Shown: positions 18,638 to 32,859, counted from the first letter of the stretch. The stretch: DNA of 64,000 nucleotides from JACCXG01 sp963717745 (GCA_963717745.1 CAVQXJ010000008.1:310001-374000), one strand, 5' to 3'. Notes: generated from the letters alone by a model not told the origin. Program-made: numbers and translations.

Positions 18638-18653
18638 ACTATAGAAGTATAGT
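18638..18653. promoter_or_regulatory. Palindrome over a -10 box in the divergent pyrimidine promoter region
   Basis: ACTATA-gaag-TATAGT is a perfect 6-4-6 dyad, 20 bases before the preA start and 115 bases before the start of the divergent operon. TATAGT (18648-18653) is itself a good -10 box toward preA, and the mirrored ACTATA gives one toward the left. This is a sensible place for an operator that controls both directions. No regulator gene is in the cluster. Confidence 0.5.
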
Positions 18654-18673
18654 TATCGGCACACCGAAAAATT

Positions 18674-19776
18674 ATGGCTGCGCAGCTCACCGTCACGTTC
18701 GCGGGGCTCCGGTTCGAGAACCCCTTTCTGCTCGCCTCCGCGCCGCCGACCGAGTCCGACAGCAACATCCTGCGGGCGTTCGATGCCGGCTGGGGTGGTG
18801 TCGTCACCAAGACGATCGGCCTGCACCCGGTCGTCAACGTCGACGGTCCCAAGACGAAGTTCCTGCGTTCGACGCCGGACTCGCCCCATCTCTCGATGAA
18901 GAAGCGCCCCGGGACGGCGCTGCATTCGTCGTGGAACTGGGAGCTGATTTCCGACAAGCCGCTGGACTGGTGGATCCCGCGCATCGCGCGCATCAAGGCC
19001 GCCCATCCGGATCGCATTCTCGTGGCGTCGATCATGGCCGGCTCCGGCAGCGACGAGGAGCTCGGCCACTGGCAGACGCTCACGAAGGCGTGCCAGGAGC
19101 AGGGGGCCGATGCGGTCGAATTGAATCTGTCGTGCCCGCACATGGACCGCAAGGACATGGGCTCGAACATCGGCCAGGACAGCGCGCTGATCTCGACCGT
19201 CACGCAGGCGGTGAAGGAAGTCGCGACGGTGCCGATCTTCGCCAAGCTCACCCCCTCCACGACCGACATCGTCGTCGAAGCGCGCGGGGCGTTTCTCGGC
19301 GGCGCCGACGTGATTTCCTCGTCCAACACCTTCCCGTCGCTCCCGCTCATCGATCCGGACTCGCTCGACTTCGAGATGAACGTCGATGGCTATGTCTCGA
19401 GCGGCGGACTCGGCGGGCCGGCGATCCTGCCGTTGTCGCTGGCGAAGATGGCGCAGCTGACGCAGTCGTTTCCCGACAAGGCGTTTTCGGGGATCGGCGG
19501 CGTGGCCGAGTTCGCGCATGCGCTCAACTACTTCCTGCTCGGATGCGGCACAGTGCAGCTGTGCACCGCCGCGATGCTCGATCTCGCGATCGGACCGAAC
19601 GTCATCAAGCAGTTGAAGCAGGGCATGCTGGACGCGATGGAGAAGCACGGCTGGTCGTCGCTCGACGACTTCCGCGGGCGCGCCCGCGATCGCGTCGTCA
19701 CACACTCGAAGATCCGGCGGCCGGACGCCAAGGCCTATCACGGCGGCTATGAAGCGGAAGGCTACGCCAGGCCGGT

Positions 19777-19780
<4 letters not shown>
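18674..19780 (+). CDS. preA: Dihydropyrimidine dehydrogenase, PreA-type catalytic subunit
   Basis: A 368-residue FMN-binding TIM barrel of the dihydroorotate dehydrogenase superfamily. TFAGLRFENPFLLASAPPT at the start, VVTKTIGLHP, VELNLSCPHMDRKDMGSNIG (substrate loop with the MGSxxGQ form seen in PreA), PIFAKLTPSTTDI, and FSGIGGVAEF near the phosphate site place it with dihydropyrimidine dehydrogenases. It ends at YEAEGYARPV without the C-terminal two-cluster ferredoxin domain that E. coli PreA carries, and no PreT-like flavoprotein is present, so the electron donor must come from elsewhere. It reduces uracil/thymine to the dihydro forms. Its stop overlaps the transporter start as ATGA. Confidence 0.85.
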
Positions 19781-21237
<1,457 letters not shown>

Positions 21238-21385
21238 CGACCCGGAACCCGCCAAACGTAACTTCGGCTCGGCTAGCCACCTGCCTGTGCAATACAGCAC
21301 CCTGGTTGGCCGGCTCTCTTCGCTACGATGACCCCGGTGTGGTGACCCTCGCCGTGGTCAGGCTCACACCGAAGAGGATTACAAG

Positions 21386-24647
<3,262 letters not shown>

Positions 24648-24716
24648 GCTCGACGCGGAAGCGCCGTTCAGCTCGACCAGCGAAGCTTGGCCGGGCTTGC
24701 CGGTGGCCGCGGCGGT

Positions 24717-24830
24717 TCATGCCTCCCGCAGGGCGTCGGTGGGATTGATTCTGAGCGCGCGCCGGGCAGGCCCGATGCAGGCCAGGAGGCATGCGGCGAT
24801 CATGACTACACCCTGTTGGTGTTGCTCGCA
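24717..24830 (-). pseudogene. C-terminal relic of an ADOP permease
   Basis: The minus strand encodes VMIAACLLACIGPARRALRI and NPTDALREA followed by a stop, the final membrane helix and invariant tail of ADOP permeases. No upstream part of the gene remains: beyond about 24830 the base composition changes to that of the low-GC insert. The insert's left border therefore lies within or next to a destroyed ADOP gene. Confidence 0.65.
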
Positions 24831-24889
24831 CGACCATCGATCCCTCGCTCGTGGCCATCGCCTCTTCGCCAGAGGCCGGTTCATGAGTA

Positions 24890-26164
24890 TCATGCCCCCT
24901 CAGTTACCTGCCGAATCACCCGAAGCCAGTTTAGGCCAAGGATCTTTTTGATCCGCTGATCGTTATAACCTAGCTTTTGCATCGCGATGGTTATCTGCGG
25001 ATAATCGCTGATGTCTTTAATTTCGTGTGGCAGTTCAGGGCCGCCATCTAAATCGGAACCCAGGGCGATGTGGTCTTCGCCAACTAATTTTACGCCGTAG
25101 TCGATCACTTTGGCAAGCTGATCTACATGCATCCAATATTCGTCAGGGATGGTTCCGCTAAAATTTAGTGGAACCTTCTTCGCCAATTCCTGGTCAACGT
25201 CTTCAATGGTTTGCGTGGTAACCTGTGAGTTAAAGATCCTCGGCGTTGCAGGTTGAGGAACAGGTTGTGACCTGATTGGATTGTTCGGTTTCTGCCACTC
25301 CCAGTATTTGGGATTGTTAAACAGGCTGCCGAAATGAATACCGATAACTCCGCCTTTTGCAGCGATAGCTTTTGCAGCTTCGTCAGTAATGCAGCGGGGA
25401 TGATCAACTATTTTGTGAAAGCCGCCGTGACTATAGATCACCGGGTGACGGCTGGCAGCGACCGACTGAATGATGGCGTCGTTGGATGCGTGGGCTACAT
25501 TGATCACCATGCCGAGATCATTCATTTCTTTGATCACAGCTTTTCCGTGATCGTTAATGCCGCCCCAGGTATACACGTCGTTGCAGGCATCAATGAATGC
25601 GTTGGTGGTATTGTGGGCGGTCAGCTGCATGGAGCGCAGGCCAAGCCTGTACAGGGCGCGCAGCAGGTTCAGATCGCCATAAAGGTCATAACCACCTTCC
25701 AGATCCAGGAAAGCGGCGATCTTTCCGCTCTTGTTGATCCGTTGAATGTCTGAGGCGTTTAGCGCCAATTCGATAGCGTTATTATTCTTCTTTATCTGGT
25801 CCAGCGCCAGCTCCACCACCCGGAAGGTATTCTTGATCTCAAATCTTCCGGGATAATAGTTTTCGGGAGTATAAACCGAGAAGAACATCGCATCCACACC
25901 GCCTTCTTTAGCTCTTGGGAGATCGACGTTTCCATCCGGATATCGCTGGCCGATATCGGTTTTCATCAGCAGCTCGCGGGTCATTACATGCGTATGCCCG
26001 TCCATCACAAATGCTTCGCGATGCAGCGCAGGCATCGGCTTATTCTGAGGAGTCGAAGCAAGACTGTTTCCGGCGACAGGAGCGGATAACAATGATTGCA
26101 TTGGAAGAACATTACCGGTTACCGGCAAAAGTGTTAGGCTCTTAATAACGTCTCTGCGTTTCAT
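24890..26164 (-). CDS. Exported M19 membrane dipeptidase, low GC
   Basis: A 424-residue zinc dipeptidase of the renal dipeptidase (peptidase M19) family. Metal and substrate motifs: FVMDGHTHVMTRE (the first ligand pair), AAFLDLEGGYDLYGDL, QLTAHNTTNAF, GMVINVAHASN, VIYSHGGFHKIV, and IALGSDLDGGPE. The first residues KRRDVIKSLTLLPVTG suggest twin-arginine or lipoprotein-type export. Codon use and base composition (about half G+C by eye, many AAA and TTT runs) differ sharply from the neighbours, and the wording of the protein is close to Bacteroidota members of the family; recent transfer is likely. It follows the Gfo/Idh-like gene by 67 bases on the same strand. Confidence 0.85.
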   Translation of the reverse strand: MKRRDVIKSLTLLPVTGNVLPMQSLLSAPVAGNSLASTPQNKPMPALHREAFVMDGHTHVMTRELLMKTDIGQRYPDGNVDLPRAKEGGVDAMFFSVYTPENYYPGRFEIKNTFRVVELALDQIKKNNNAIELALNASDIQRINKSGKIAAFLDLEGGYDLYGDLNLLRALYRLGLRSMQLTAHNTTNAFIDACNDVYTWGGINDHGKAVIKEMNDLGMVINVAHASNDAIIQSVAASRHPVIYSHGGFHKIVDHPRCITDEAAKAIAAKGGVIGIHFGSLFNNPKYWEWQKPNNPIRSQPVPQPATPRIFNSQVTTQTIEDVDQELAKKVPLNFSGTIPDEYWMHVDQLAKVIDYGVKLVGEDHIALGSDLDGGPELPHEIKDISDYPQITIAMQKLGYNDQRIKKILGLNWLRVIRQVTEGA

Positions 26165-26231
26165 TGGTTCTAATTTGTATCATTAGTGTTCACGATGTTC
26201 GACGCGTACCAGCCGGACTACGTCCTGCAGC

Positions 26232-27555
26232 CTATTTATCAAAACCCCGTATGTATGGGATATCCGGCGGCCGTTCCCCCTTGCTAAAATGCGGTCCCCG
26301 CGTGGTGCGGTATGTCATGTTCATAAATGGCGTCTCGATGCGGCGGCCGATGGCAGAGTATTGGCCGTTCTCCCAGTTTGATTCCATGTTGTACGCCACA
26401 ATCCCGGTAGACAGAAGCAGTCGCTCCGCATTGAATGGTTCCTTTTTGGTCACCATCATCTCGGTAATCCAGTGCGGTTGGGAGTTGGAGGCGTGGTACT
26501 GCGAGAATGGGCCGGGCCAGCCAAGCATCGAGATGATGGTCGGGTCTTTACGCCCTTCGATCTCGCCGGCGTAGGTCCACCCCACACCCTGGCCTGAATA
26601 TACCGCCGCTTTCGTGCCGTCGTTATATTCCACGATACAGACGTTTGGCTTGGCGATCTCCTGAAAGTATCCCGGTTTCAGGTCAAAACTTGTTCGTACT
26701 GATTCAAGCAGTTTGGCCGCCCAGGGATTGCGTTCGGTCCACTTCCATGTTTCAGGCCCCCGAATACATTGCACTGACTTGACGCCAGTCTCACCACCCT
26801 TGCGGCGTTCTACAAATGCCTGGAGTACGTCGACACAATGGAAAAGGGCTCCCTCATCAGCAGCGCCTCCAACCACGACCGATGCTCTTGATGGGCGTGT
26901 CGATATCGAGTTCTATCTCGGGCTTACGGAAGTAGACCGGTATGGAGGAACCGCCGGTCAGGGGAAAATTCAGCTCACGGGATTTGTCAAACATCCACTT
27001 GGCTTCGTCCCAATTGAAGGAGAGGTGCTTGTCGTTAAAAACCGGCACCGAGCGCTTGCTTTGCTCGAAAACCCTGATAACCTGCTGGTAGATCCACCAG
27101 CGCGGCAAGAGCCACTGCCCTTTGAGATTGGTTGGATATTCCCCGTGTTCTCCGACGATGACAACACCATCCACCGCAAGTTCCTTCCCTCCAAGCGTGA
27201 CGGCTTCACCTACTGTCTTGAAGATCGGAATGTTTTTCGATTTGCATATTTTCTGACCCAGTAGGCTTGTGTCAAACTGATGGATGTAAACGGACACAAC
27301 GTCCACCCGCGAAGGAGTGTGGGCGCCCTGCCACCAATAGCCATCCAACAGCTTGTGATGATCCAGTCCGCATGAGATCTCGGAGCAGCCCAATAAGCTC
27401 ACAAGACAGGCGATACGAGGCCGTTTTTGCGTAGGCTGCGGCACAGCACCGGCTGCACTGCCGGCCAGAGGTGTCATACCGGCCAAAGCCGTCAAACCGG
27501 CCATGCCGGTGACTTCCAGCATTTCACGCCGGGTCAAGAGAGGGTGTGACTGCAT
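26232..27555 (-). CDS. TAT-exported Gfo/Idh/MocA-like protein, one frameshift
   Basis: About 440 residues in two frames. The first part has a twin-arginine signal (LTRREMLEVTGMAGLTALAG), a Rossmann-like middle (RIACLVSLLGCSEISC; GKELAVDGVVIVGEHGEYPT; VPVFNDKHLSFNWDEAKWM) and ends at PIKSIGRGWRRC. The second part resumes as VVGGAADEGALFHCVDVLQA and continues with ERRKGGETGVKSVQCIRG to the stop at 26232. Removing one G near 26866 joins them (PIKSIVVVGGAAD). The layout resembles exported oxidoreductase-like proteins of planctomycetes and acidobacteria, judged from memory; the catalytic Lys of Gfo/Idh enzymes is not obvious. G+C is intermediate. It forms a unit with the dipeptidase. Confidence 0.6.
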
Positions 27556-27805
27556 AAGTGTGATTCGCGATCTGTTGCCGACGTCCGGACGCCACAGGTG
27601 ACGTCGTTGACATCGGCGCGGCAAGGTCTGGGCTGAGCACGGGCTGATGATGATCGGCCCCGGGGGCCGACTGGCTGCCGCTGCTGGTGCCTCGCTCCCG
27701 GGTCTGAGCGAAGACCGAACCGCCCACGGCACGCGCAGCAGGGCTGATGATCTGAATCGATGTCAAGGGCCGAATCGGCGACGAGCACGCCACGGCCGCA
27801 ACCTA
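27556..27805. other. Gene-free stretch at the right edge of the low-GC region
   Basis: About 250 bases of normal high G+C between the exported pair and the small gene at 27806. Frames on both strands here lack start signals or recognisable sequence. I see no clear repeat, target duplication or tRNA that would mark an insertion border. Confidence 0.35.
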
Positions 27806-28009
27806 TCACGAAAGCCCGCTGCGCAGGATGGTTGCGAGCCACGGGATCGAGTCGACGGTGCACCGACGGCCACCGGTTGCTCCGAAGGCGATGAACCCTT
27901 CAGAAGTGTCCTCGGCCAGCGCGACGATGATGCTGGCGACGACGACTGAAGGAAACGAGGCGTCGGACGCCAGCGCGTCCGCAGCTACCGCGTCGCAGAG
28001 CGCTGTCAT
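27806..28009 (-). CDS. Small hypothetical protein coupled to the CAAX protease
   Basis: A 67-codon frame whose ATG overlaps the stop of the upstream CPBP gene (ATGA at 28006-28009). It encodes MTALCDAVAADALASDAS followed by a hydrophobic strand pattern (FPSVVVASIIVALAEDTSEG) and ends IPWLATILRSGLS. No family is recognised. The overlap supports translation, but it could equally be the start of a longer gene that was truncated. Confidence 0.35.
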   Translation of the reverse strand: MTALCDAVAADALASDASFPSVVVASIIVALAEDTSEGFIAFGATGGRRCTVDSIPWLATILRSGLS

Positions 28010-28770
28010 CCGATCGCAGGCGTTCGAGATCGTAGCCTGACCGTACCGGCGAGCGCGACTCCTCCGTAAACCGCACACAGCGTCCACCAGAACACAAGCG
28101 AGGAGCCGTCCGCACCTCTGAGCGCCATGGTGATGTTGACCGACAGGTGACCGACCATCGTGGGCAGCACAGAGTCGCCGCCCTGCATGAACAACAGGCC
28201 CAGGAACACTCCTGTGAAGGCCACGGGAAGAAGAAACAGTAGTGGCGGCACCAATTGCTGCGGCATGCCTGGGAAGAAAAACGACGAGACGTGCCACAGA
28301 CTCCAGAGACTGGCGCCTGCCCATACGGCCGGCAACCTCCCATAGCGCGTCCGAAGACGTGGCAGGAGGAACCCGCGCCAGCCGAGCTCTTCACCGACTG
28401 CTCCGGTGAGGCACTGCATGACGACGACAAAGGGGACAGCCACGAGCGGTAGGAATGGCGCTCCCTCGCCGGCCCCCCGCGCCAAGAACACAGCCGTCGC
28501 CGTTGCGCCTGCCGGCACAGCCGCAGCGAGCGCAAGCCATCGGATCCCGTCGCGTGGATAGCGCAGCCGTCCGAGCGCCTCTTTGAAGCCCGCTGGACCA
28601 TCAGCCCATCGGGTCAGCAGCAATGCGACGATGGTCGGCGACCACACGGTGGGCAGTAACCAGGCAAACAGGGCCCAGACCTTGCCCTCGGCCGCCGGCT
28701 CCCGCAGGAGGAAATACAACGCCCACGGAACCGAATTGACAGCGGCAAGGAATAGAAGCACCTGTCCCAT
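28006..28770 (-). CDS. CPBP-family intramembrane metalloprotease (CAAX protease-like)
   Basis: A 254-residue membrane protein with about seven helices. The CPBP motifs are present: EELGWRGFLLPRLR (motif 1, the EExxxR glutamates) and SLWHVSSFFF (motif 2 His), with a further GHLSVNITMAL segment as motif 3/4. Such proteins cleave in the membrane; in bacteria they act in peptide processing, self-immunity or unknown roles. ATG 28770 was chosen because GAGGTGG lies seven bases upstream; the longer frame to 28938 is basic and unlike a signal region. It is followed without a gap by a small coupled frame. Confidence 0.8.
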   Translation of the reverse strand: MGQVLLFLAAVNSVPWALYFLLREPAAEGKVWALFAWLLPTVWSPTIVALLLTRWADGPAGFKEALGRLRYPRDGIRWLALAAAVPAGATATAVFLARGAGEGAPFLPLVAVPFVVVMQCLTGAVGEELGWRGFLLPRLRTRYGRLPAVWAGASLWSLWHVSSFFFPGMPQQLVPPLLFLLPVAFTGVFLGLLFMQGGDSVLPTMVGHLSVNITMALRGADGSSLVFWWTLCAVYGGVALAGTVRLRSRTPAIG

Positions 28771-29250
28771 CGGTTCCACCTCACGAGCGCGTCGTGATGC
28801 TCGTGAGCGGCCGCGCTGCGCGCGGGCAATTGTCGTCTGGGGACGCGAGGCGGGCATCCGTCGGCGGCATTCCTGAGCGAAGGATGGGACCAGACCGGAG
28901 TCGACCCCGCGAACCCGCGAGCAGGCGGACGCCTTCAAACAGGTCGAGACAGTGGTCTTCGTCGATCAGCAGAGGGACGGCCTCCGGCTGTTGATTCGTC
29001 CCTAGCCCGAGAGGTCACGGTGAGATCGTGTCGTGCTGCGAACCCTCGCGCGCGTAGCGGCCCGGCGCTCGACTTTGGCGGACAATGCACGACGCCAGTT
29101 CGTCAACTGAGCTGCGGTGGATGACCTCGCCTGGGATCGAGCGCGAAGGGTGGCTTGCCACCCGTAGCTCGCTCATGCATGCAGGCGAGCGAAGGGTGGA
29201 GTCGACCCCCGAACCCGCGAACCGCGAACCCGCGAACCGCGAACAGACGA
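28771..29250. repeat. Gene-poor stretch with two copies of a 'GAACCCGCGA' word block
   Basis: No complete gene lies here. Two loci, 28897-28920 and 29195-29247, share ggagtcgaccccgcgaacc-like starts followed by tandem gaacccgcga/accgc words (four at the second site). On the plus strand 28920-29004 reads EQADAFKQVETVVFVDQQRD and LRLLIRP before a stop, which looks like the end of a lost protein of unknown family. The block at 29195 ends directly at the 3' end of the citrate-synthase-fold gene. Confidence 0.4.
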
Positions 29251-30099
29251 CTACTTCCGGCGCTCCGGCAGCCGCCGCTCCGACGGCCCGTCGTAGATGT
29301 GGTCCTTCGGATCGATCTGGCGCATCGGCGTCTGCCGGGTGCGCTCCTCCTCGGCGTGCGCGGCGATGCCGGGGACGCGCGAGATGATGAACAGCGCATT
29401 GGCGACGCTCGGCGGAATGCCGATATCGCCGCACACGGCGGCGATGGCCCCGTCGATGTTGACCGGCACGTGGTTGTCCACGCCCTCGTTGAGCACGATC
29501 TCGACGGCGCGAATCATCTGGATGTGCCCGGCCTCGACCTCGAGCTCCAGCGCCATCTGGAACAGCCGCGCGGCGCGTGGATCGCGGGTATGGAACCGGT
29601 GGCCGAAGCCGGGGTGCGGCATGTCGCTGGCGGCGGTCTGCTCGACCAGACGCTCCGCCGCGTCGTGGTACGACGCGCCCTTCCGCACCATCTCCAGGCC
29701 CTGATCGAGAAACTGCATGCAGCTCTCGATGTCACCGCCGTGGAACTTGCCGAACCCGAGCAGCCCCGCCGCCACACAGGCCCGCGTCGCGGCGCCGGTG
29801 GTGGCGGTGTTGCGCGCCGCCAGCGTCGACGGCGGGGTGGCGCCGTGATCGATGAACGAGACCAGGATCGCTTCCATCAGCCGGCCAATCCCGGGTGACG
29901 GCACCTCGCCCATGAACAGCAGATAGATGGCTTCGCCGAAGGTCAGCCGGCCCATGACCTCGTCGAGGGGATAGCCGCGCACCAGAATCTTGTTCGGCTC
30001 GATGCAGGTGAGCGCGGTGCGCCATTTCTCGTCGGTGCTGCGGCGCTCGCGCCGCGGTTCCGCCACGCCAGCAGCTTTACCCCGTGCGCTCATGGCCAT
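29251..30099 (-). CDS. Citrate-synthase-fold protein, probable citryl-CoA lyase type
   Basis: A 282-residue member of the citrate synthase superfamily, shorter than true citrate synthase (about 430). The active-site positions are visible: His in LGFGKFHGGDIES, His in PGFGHRFHTRDPRA and Asp in VPVNIDGAIAAV. The small size and these motifs fit the citryl-CoA lyase/short citrate synthase group, which cleaves or forms citryl-CoA or related acyl-CoAs. No citrate lyase or acyl-CoA ligase genes lie nearby. It follows upp by 11 bases on the same strand. The precise reaction is open. Confidence 0.7.
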   Translation of the reverse strand: MAMSARGKAAGVAEPRRERRSTDEKWRTALTCIEPNKILVRGYPLDEVMGRLTFGEAIYLLFMGEVPSPGIGRLMEAILVSFIDHGATPPSTLAARNTATTGAATRACVAAGLLGFGKFHGGDIESCMQFLDQGLEMVRKGASYHDAAERLVEQTAASDMPHPGFGHRFHTRDPRAARLFQMALELEVEAGHIQMIRAVEIVLNEGVDNHVPVNIDGAIAAVCGDIGIPPSVANALFIISRVPGIAAHAEEERTRQTPMRQIDPKDHIYDGPSERRLPERRK

Positions 30100-30110
30100 A
30101 CCTCAGTGAT

Positions 30111-30736
30111 CTACGCCGTCCCGTAGAGCCGATCGCCGAAATCCCCCAGGCCGGGGACGATGAACTTGTGCGCGTTCAGCCCCCGATCGACCGCGGGCGT
30201 GAAGATGTGCACGTTCGGGTGCTGCTGCTGGACCAGCGCGATGCCTTCGGGCGCCGCGACGATGCAGATCATCCGGATCTCGGTGGCGCCGGCCAGCTTC
30301 AGCAGATCCAGCGCCGCGACCGCGCTGCCGCCGGTCGCCAGCATCGGATCGATCATCAGCACGTACGCAGCCCGTCGAGATCCGGCGGCAGCTTCGAATA
30401 GTACTGCGAAGCGACCGCGGTCAGCTCGTCGCGCTGCAGCCCGATGTGGCCGACTCGTGCGTTGGGCATCAGCTCCAGCACCGCGTCGAGCATGCCGAGG
30501 CCGGCGCGCAGCACCGGCACGACGACCACGCCGGCGCCGACCCGCCGCCCGCCGGCCGGGCCGAGCGGCGTCTGCACCGTGACCGCCTCGGACGGCACGT
30601 CGCGGGTCGCCTCCGCGGCCAGCAGCAGGCTGATCCGGATCGCCATCCGCCGGAATGTTTCCGGCGGCGTCGTGACGTCGCGCAGCGTCGTCAGCGCATC
30701 GTGCACGAGCGGGTGTTCGACGACATGCAAAGGCAC
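30111..30736 (-). CDS. upp: Uracil phosphoribosyltransferase, one frameshift
   Basis: About 208 residues that convert uracil and PRPP to UMP. The first frame gives VPLHVVEHPLVHDALTTLRD, then VVVPVLRAGLGMLDAVLEL and VGHIGLQRDE; it stops near 30356. The second frame resumes with AAYVLMIDPMLATGGSAV (the PRPP loop) and ends GLGDFGDRLYGTA. A single missing C near 30362 joins them, and because upp is otherwise intact over its whole length a sequence error is likely. GTG 30736 is taken as start; no ATG is available in frame. Divergent from the deaminase-like gene at 30764 with only 27 bases between starts. Confidence 0.85.
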
Positions 30737-30763
30737 GGCACAACTATATACAATCAGTTCCAC

Positions 30764-32152
30764 ATGCTTGCACGCGCGGCGATTCTGCTGCTGGCCGGGG
30801 CCGTGGTGCTCGGACAGCCGTCGCCACGAGCGGTGACGCTGATCGTCACCAACGCGATCGTGGTCACGATGGACGGCGGCGGCCGCGTGCTGTCCCCCGG
30901 AGCGGTCGCGATCGACGGCCGCGACATCGTGGCGGTCGACGCGCCGGAGGCAATCGCCGCGGCCTATCGCGCGAAAGAGGCGATCGACGCCGGCGGCGCC
31001 GTGGTGATGCCCGGCCTGATCAACACCCACACCCATGCGCCGATGGTGCTCTATCGCGGCCTGGCCGACGACCTGGCGCTGATGGACTGGCTGCAGAAAT
31101 ACATCTTCCCGGCCGAGGCCAAGACCGTGACGCCGGCGTTCGTCCGCGCCGGCACCCGGCTGGCCGCGCTCGAGATGATCCGCTCGGGGACCACCACCTA
31201 CGCGGACATGTATTACTTCGAGGAGGAGATTGCCCGCGTGACCACGAGCCGCGGGACTGCGCGGCGTGCTCGGCCAGACCATCATCCAGTTTCCGGTCGC
31301 GGACGCGAAGACCCCCGAAGAGGGGCTGGCGCGCACCGAACGATTCATCAAGGAGTTCGCCGCCGACGATCTGATCGTGCCGGCGGTCGCGCCGCACGCG
31401 ATGTATACCCTCGAGGCCGAGACGTTGAAGCAGGTGCGGCAGCTCGCCGATCGCGAGCACGTGCCGGTCATCATCCATCTCGCCGAAACCCAGGACGAGG
31501 TGAAGGTCGCGGCGCGAGAAGCACAAGGCCACGCCGGTGGGGTTCCTCGACTCGATCGGGTTCTTCGGGCCGCGAACGCTGGCCGCGCACGTGGTCCACG
31601 TGAGCCCGAAGGACATCGACATCCTGAAGGCGCGCGGCGTCGGCGTCTCGCACAACCCCGAAAGCAACATGAAGCTGGCCAGCGGCACCGCGCCGGTCCC
31701 CGCGTTGCGCCGCGCGGGGGTGCCGGTCGGCCTCGGCACCGACGGCGCCGCCAGCAACAACGACCTCGACATGTTCGAGGCGATGCGGCAGGCCGCGTTG
31801 CTGCACAAGCTCCAGTCGAACGACCCGCGCACGCTGCCGGCCGCCGACGTGCTGGCGATGGCGAACCCGCGAGGGCGCGGCGGCGCTCGGCATGGAGAAG
31901 ACGATCGGCTCCCTCGAGCCCGGCAAGCGCGCCGACCTCATCATCGTCTCGATGAGCTCGGCGCGTCAGACGCCGATGTACGATCCCCTGTCGCACCTCG
32001 TCTACGTCACTCGCGGCGACGACGTGCGGACGACGATAGTGAATGGACGGGTGCTGATGCGCGATCGCAGGGTACTGACGCTGGATGAACCCGCGGTCCT
32101 CGCCGAGGCCCGCAAGCTCGCCGCTGGTGTGCGGCAGGCGGTCGGGAAATGA
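30764..32152 (+). CDS. Exported SAH/MTA deaminase-like amidohydrolase, frameshifted
   Basis: A 460-residue amidohydrolase of the TrzN/MtaD group (S-adenosylhomocysteine, methylthioadenosine or guanine-type deaminases). Motifs: PGLINTHTHAPMVLYRGLAD (first metal pair), VIIHLAETQDE, HVVHVSPKDID, VSHNPESNMKLASG and GLGTDGAASNNDLDMFEAM. Unusually it begins with a signal peptide (LARAAILLLAGAVVLGQ), so it may work outside the cytoplasm. Three frame breaks, near 31245, 31525 and 31870, are each a single base. Its stop overlaps the hpt start as ATGA, so deamination and purine salvage are co-transcribed. Substrate not settled. Confidence 0.75.
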
Positions 32153-32664
32153 ACATCCTGTTCGACGCCGATCAGATCCAACGGCGCATCGCCGAGCTCG
32201 CCGCCGAAATCGAAGCCGACTACCCCCCAGACGAGGACATGCACCTGGTGGGGGTGCTGAAGGGCGGCTTCGTGTTCATGGCGGATCTGGTCCGCGCGAT
32301 GAGCACCCGGGTGACGCTCGATTTCATCGCGGTCTCGAGCTACCAGCAGAGCACGAAGTCGTCCGGCGAGGTCCGTCTGCTCAAGGATGTCGATGCCCGC
32401 CTCGAAGGCCGCCACGTCATCATCGTCGAGGACATCGTCGACACCGGATTGACGCTGACCTACCTGCAGGACATCCTGCGGGCGCGCGCGCCGAAGTCGC
32501 TGCGCACCGCGTGTCTGCTCAGCAAGCCGTCGCGCCGGTTGGTGGACGTGAAGGTCGAGTACATCGGCTTCACGATCGAGGACAAGTTCGTGATCGGCTA
32601 TGGGCTGGACTTCGCGGAGAAGTACCGCAACCTGCCGCACATTGCGGTGATGGATGAAGCGTGA
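32149..32664 (+). CDS. hpt: Hypoxanthine phosphoribosyltransferase
   Basis: A 171-residue type I phosphoribosyltransferase converting hypoxanthine or guanine with PRPP to the nucleotide. Present are VGVLKGGFVFMADLVRAM, VSSYQQSTKSSGEV (the flexible lid loop), VIIVEDIVDTGLTLTYL (the PRPP-binding acidic pair and loop) and EYIGFTIEDKFVIGYGLD, which contacts the base. Length is normal. Coupled to the deaminase-like gene by a four-base overlap. Confidence 0.93.
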   Translation: MNILFDADQIQRRIAELAAEIEADYPPDEDMHLVGVLKGGFVFMADLVRAMSTRVTLDFIAVSSYQQSTKSSGEVRLLKDVDARLEGRHVIIVEDIVDTGLTLTYLQDILRARAPKSLRTACLLSKPSRRLVDVKVEYIGFTIEDKFVIGYGLDFAEKYRNLPHIAVMDEA

Positions 32665-32696
32665 GCGGCGACGGGACGTCGGAGTATCGGAGGCAC

Positions 32697-32821
32697 CGGA
32701 TCTCAAAAACGGAGCAACGGAGTCAACGAAGGCAACAGAGAAGACTGATTTGTTGTTCTGAAACATACTATTGTCTTCTCCGGTCTCTCCGTTGACTCCG
32801 TTGCTCCGTTTTTGAGATCCG
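32697..32821. repeat. Inverted-repeat element, GGAGCAACGG family, complete copy
   Basis: A perfect 32-bp inverted repeat, 32697-32728 against 32790-32821, starts cggatctcaaaaacggagca on the left; the arms continue imperfectly inward (agagaagac against gtcttctc) around a short A+T-rich loop. Each arm contains the word cggagcaacggagtcaacg. It lies between hpt and rpiB, both rightward. A half copy sits at 62695-62755. Confidence 0.9.
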
Positions 32822-32859
32822 ACCTCGGAACCTCCAGCTGCCCTGAGCCCCGAACCTCT

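Noticed and set aside
24890..27555. Insertion sequence or integrative element
   Set aside because: No transposase, integrase, terminal repeat or target duplication is visible at the borders; only composition and protein similarity suggest transfer.
29195..29247. Possible CRISPR-like array of GAACCCGCGA/ACCGC words
   Set aside because: Units are 10-15 bases without spacers of constant length; they fit the local word repeats and there are no cas genes.
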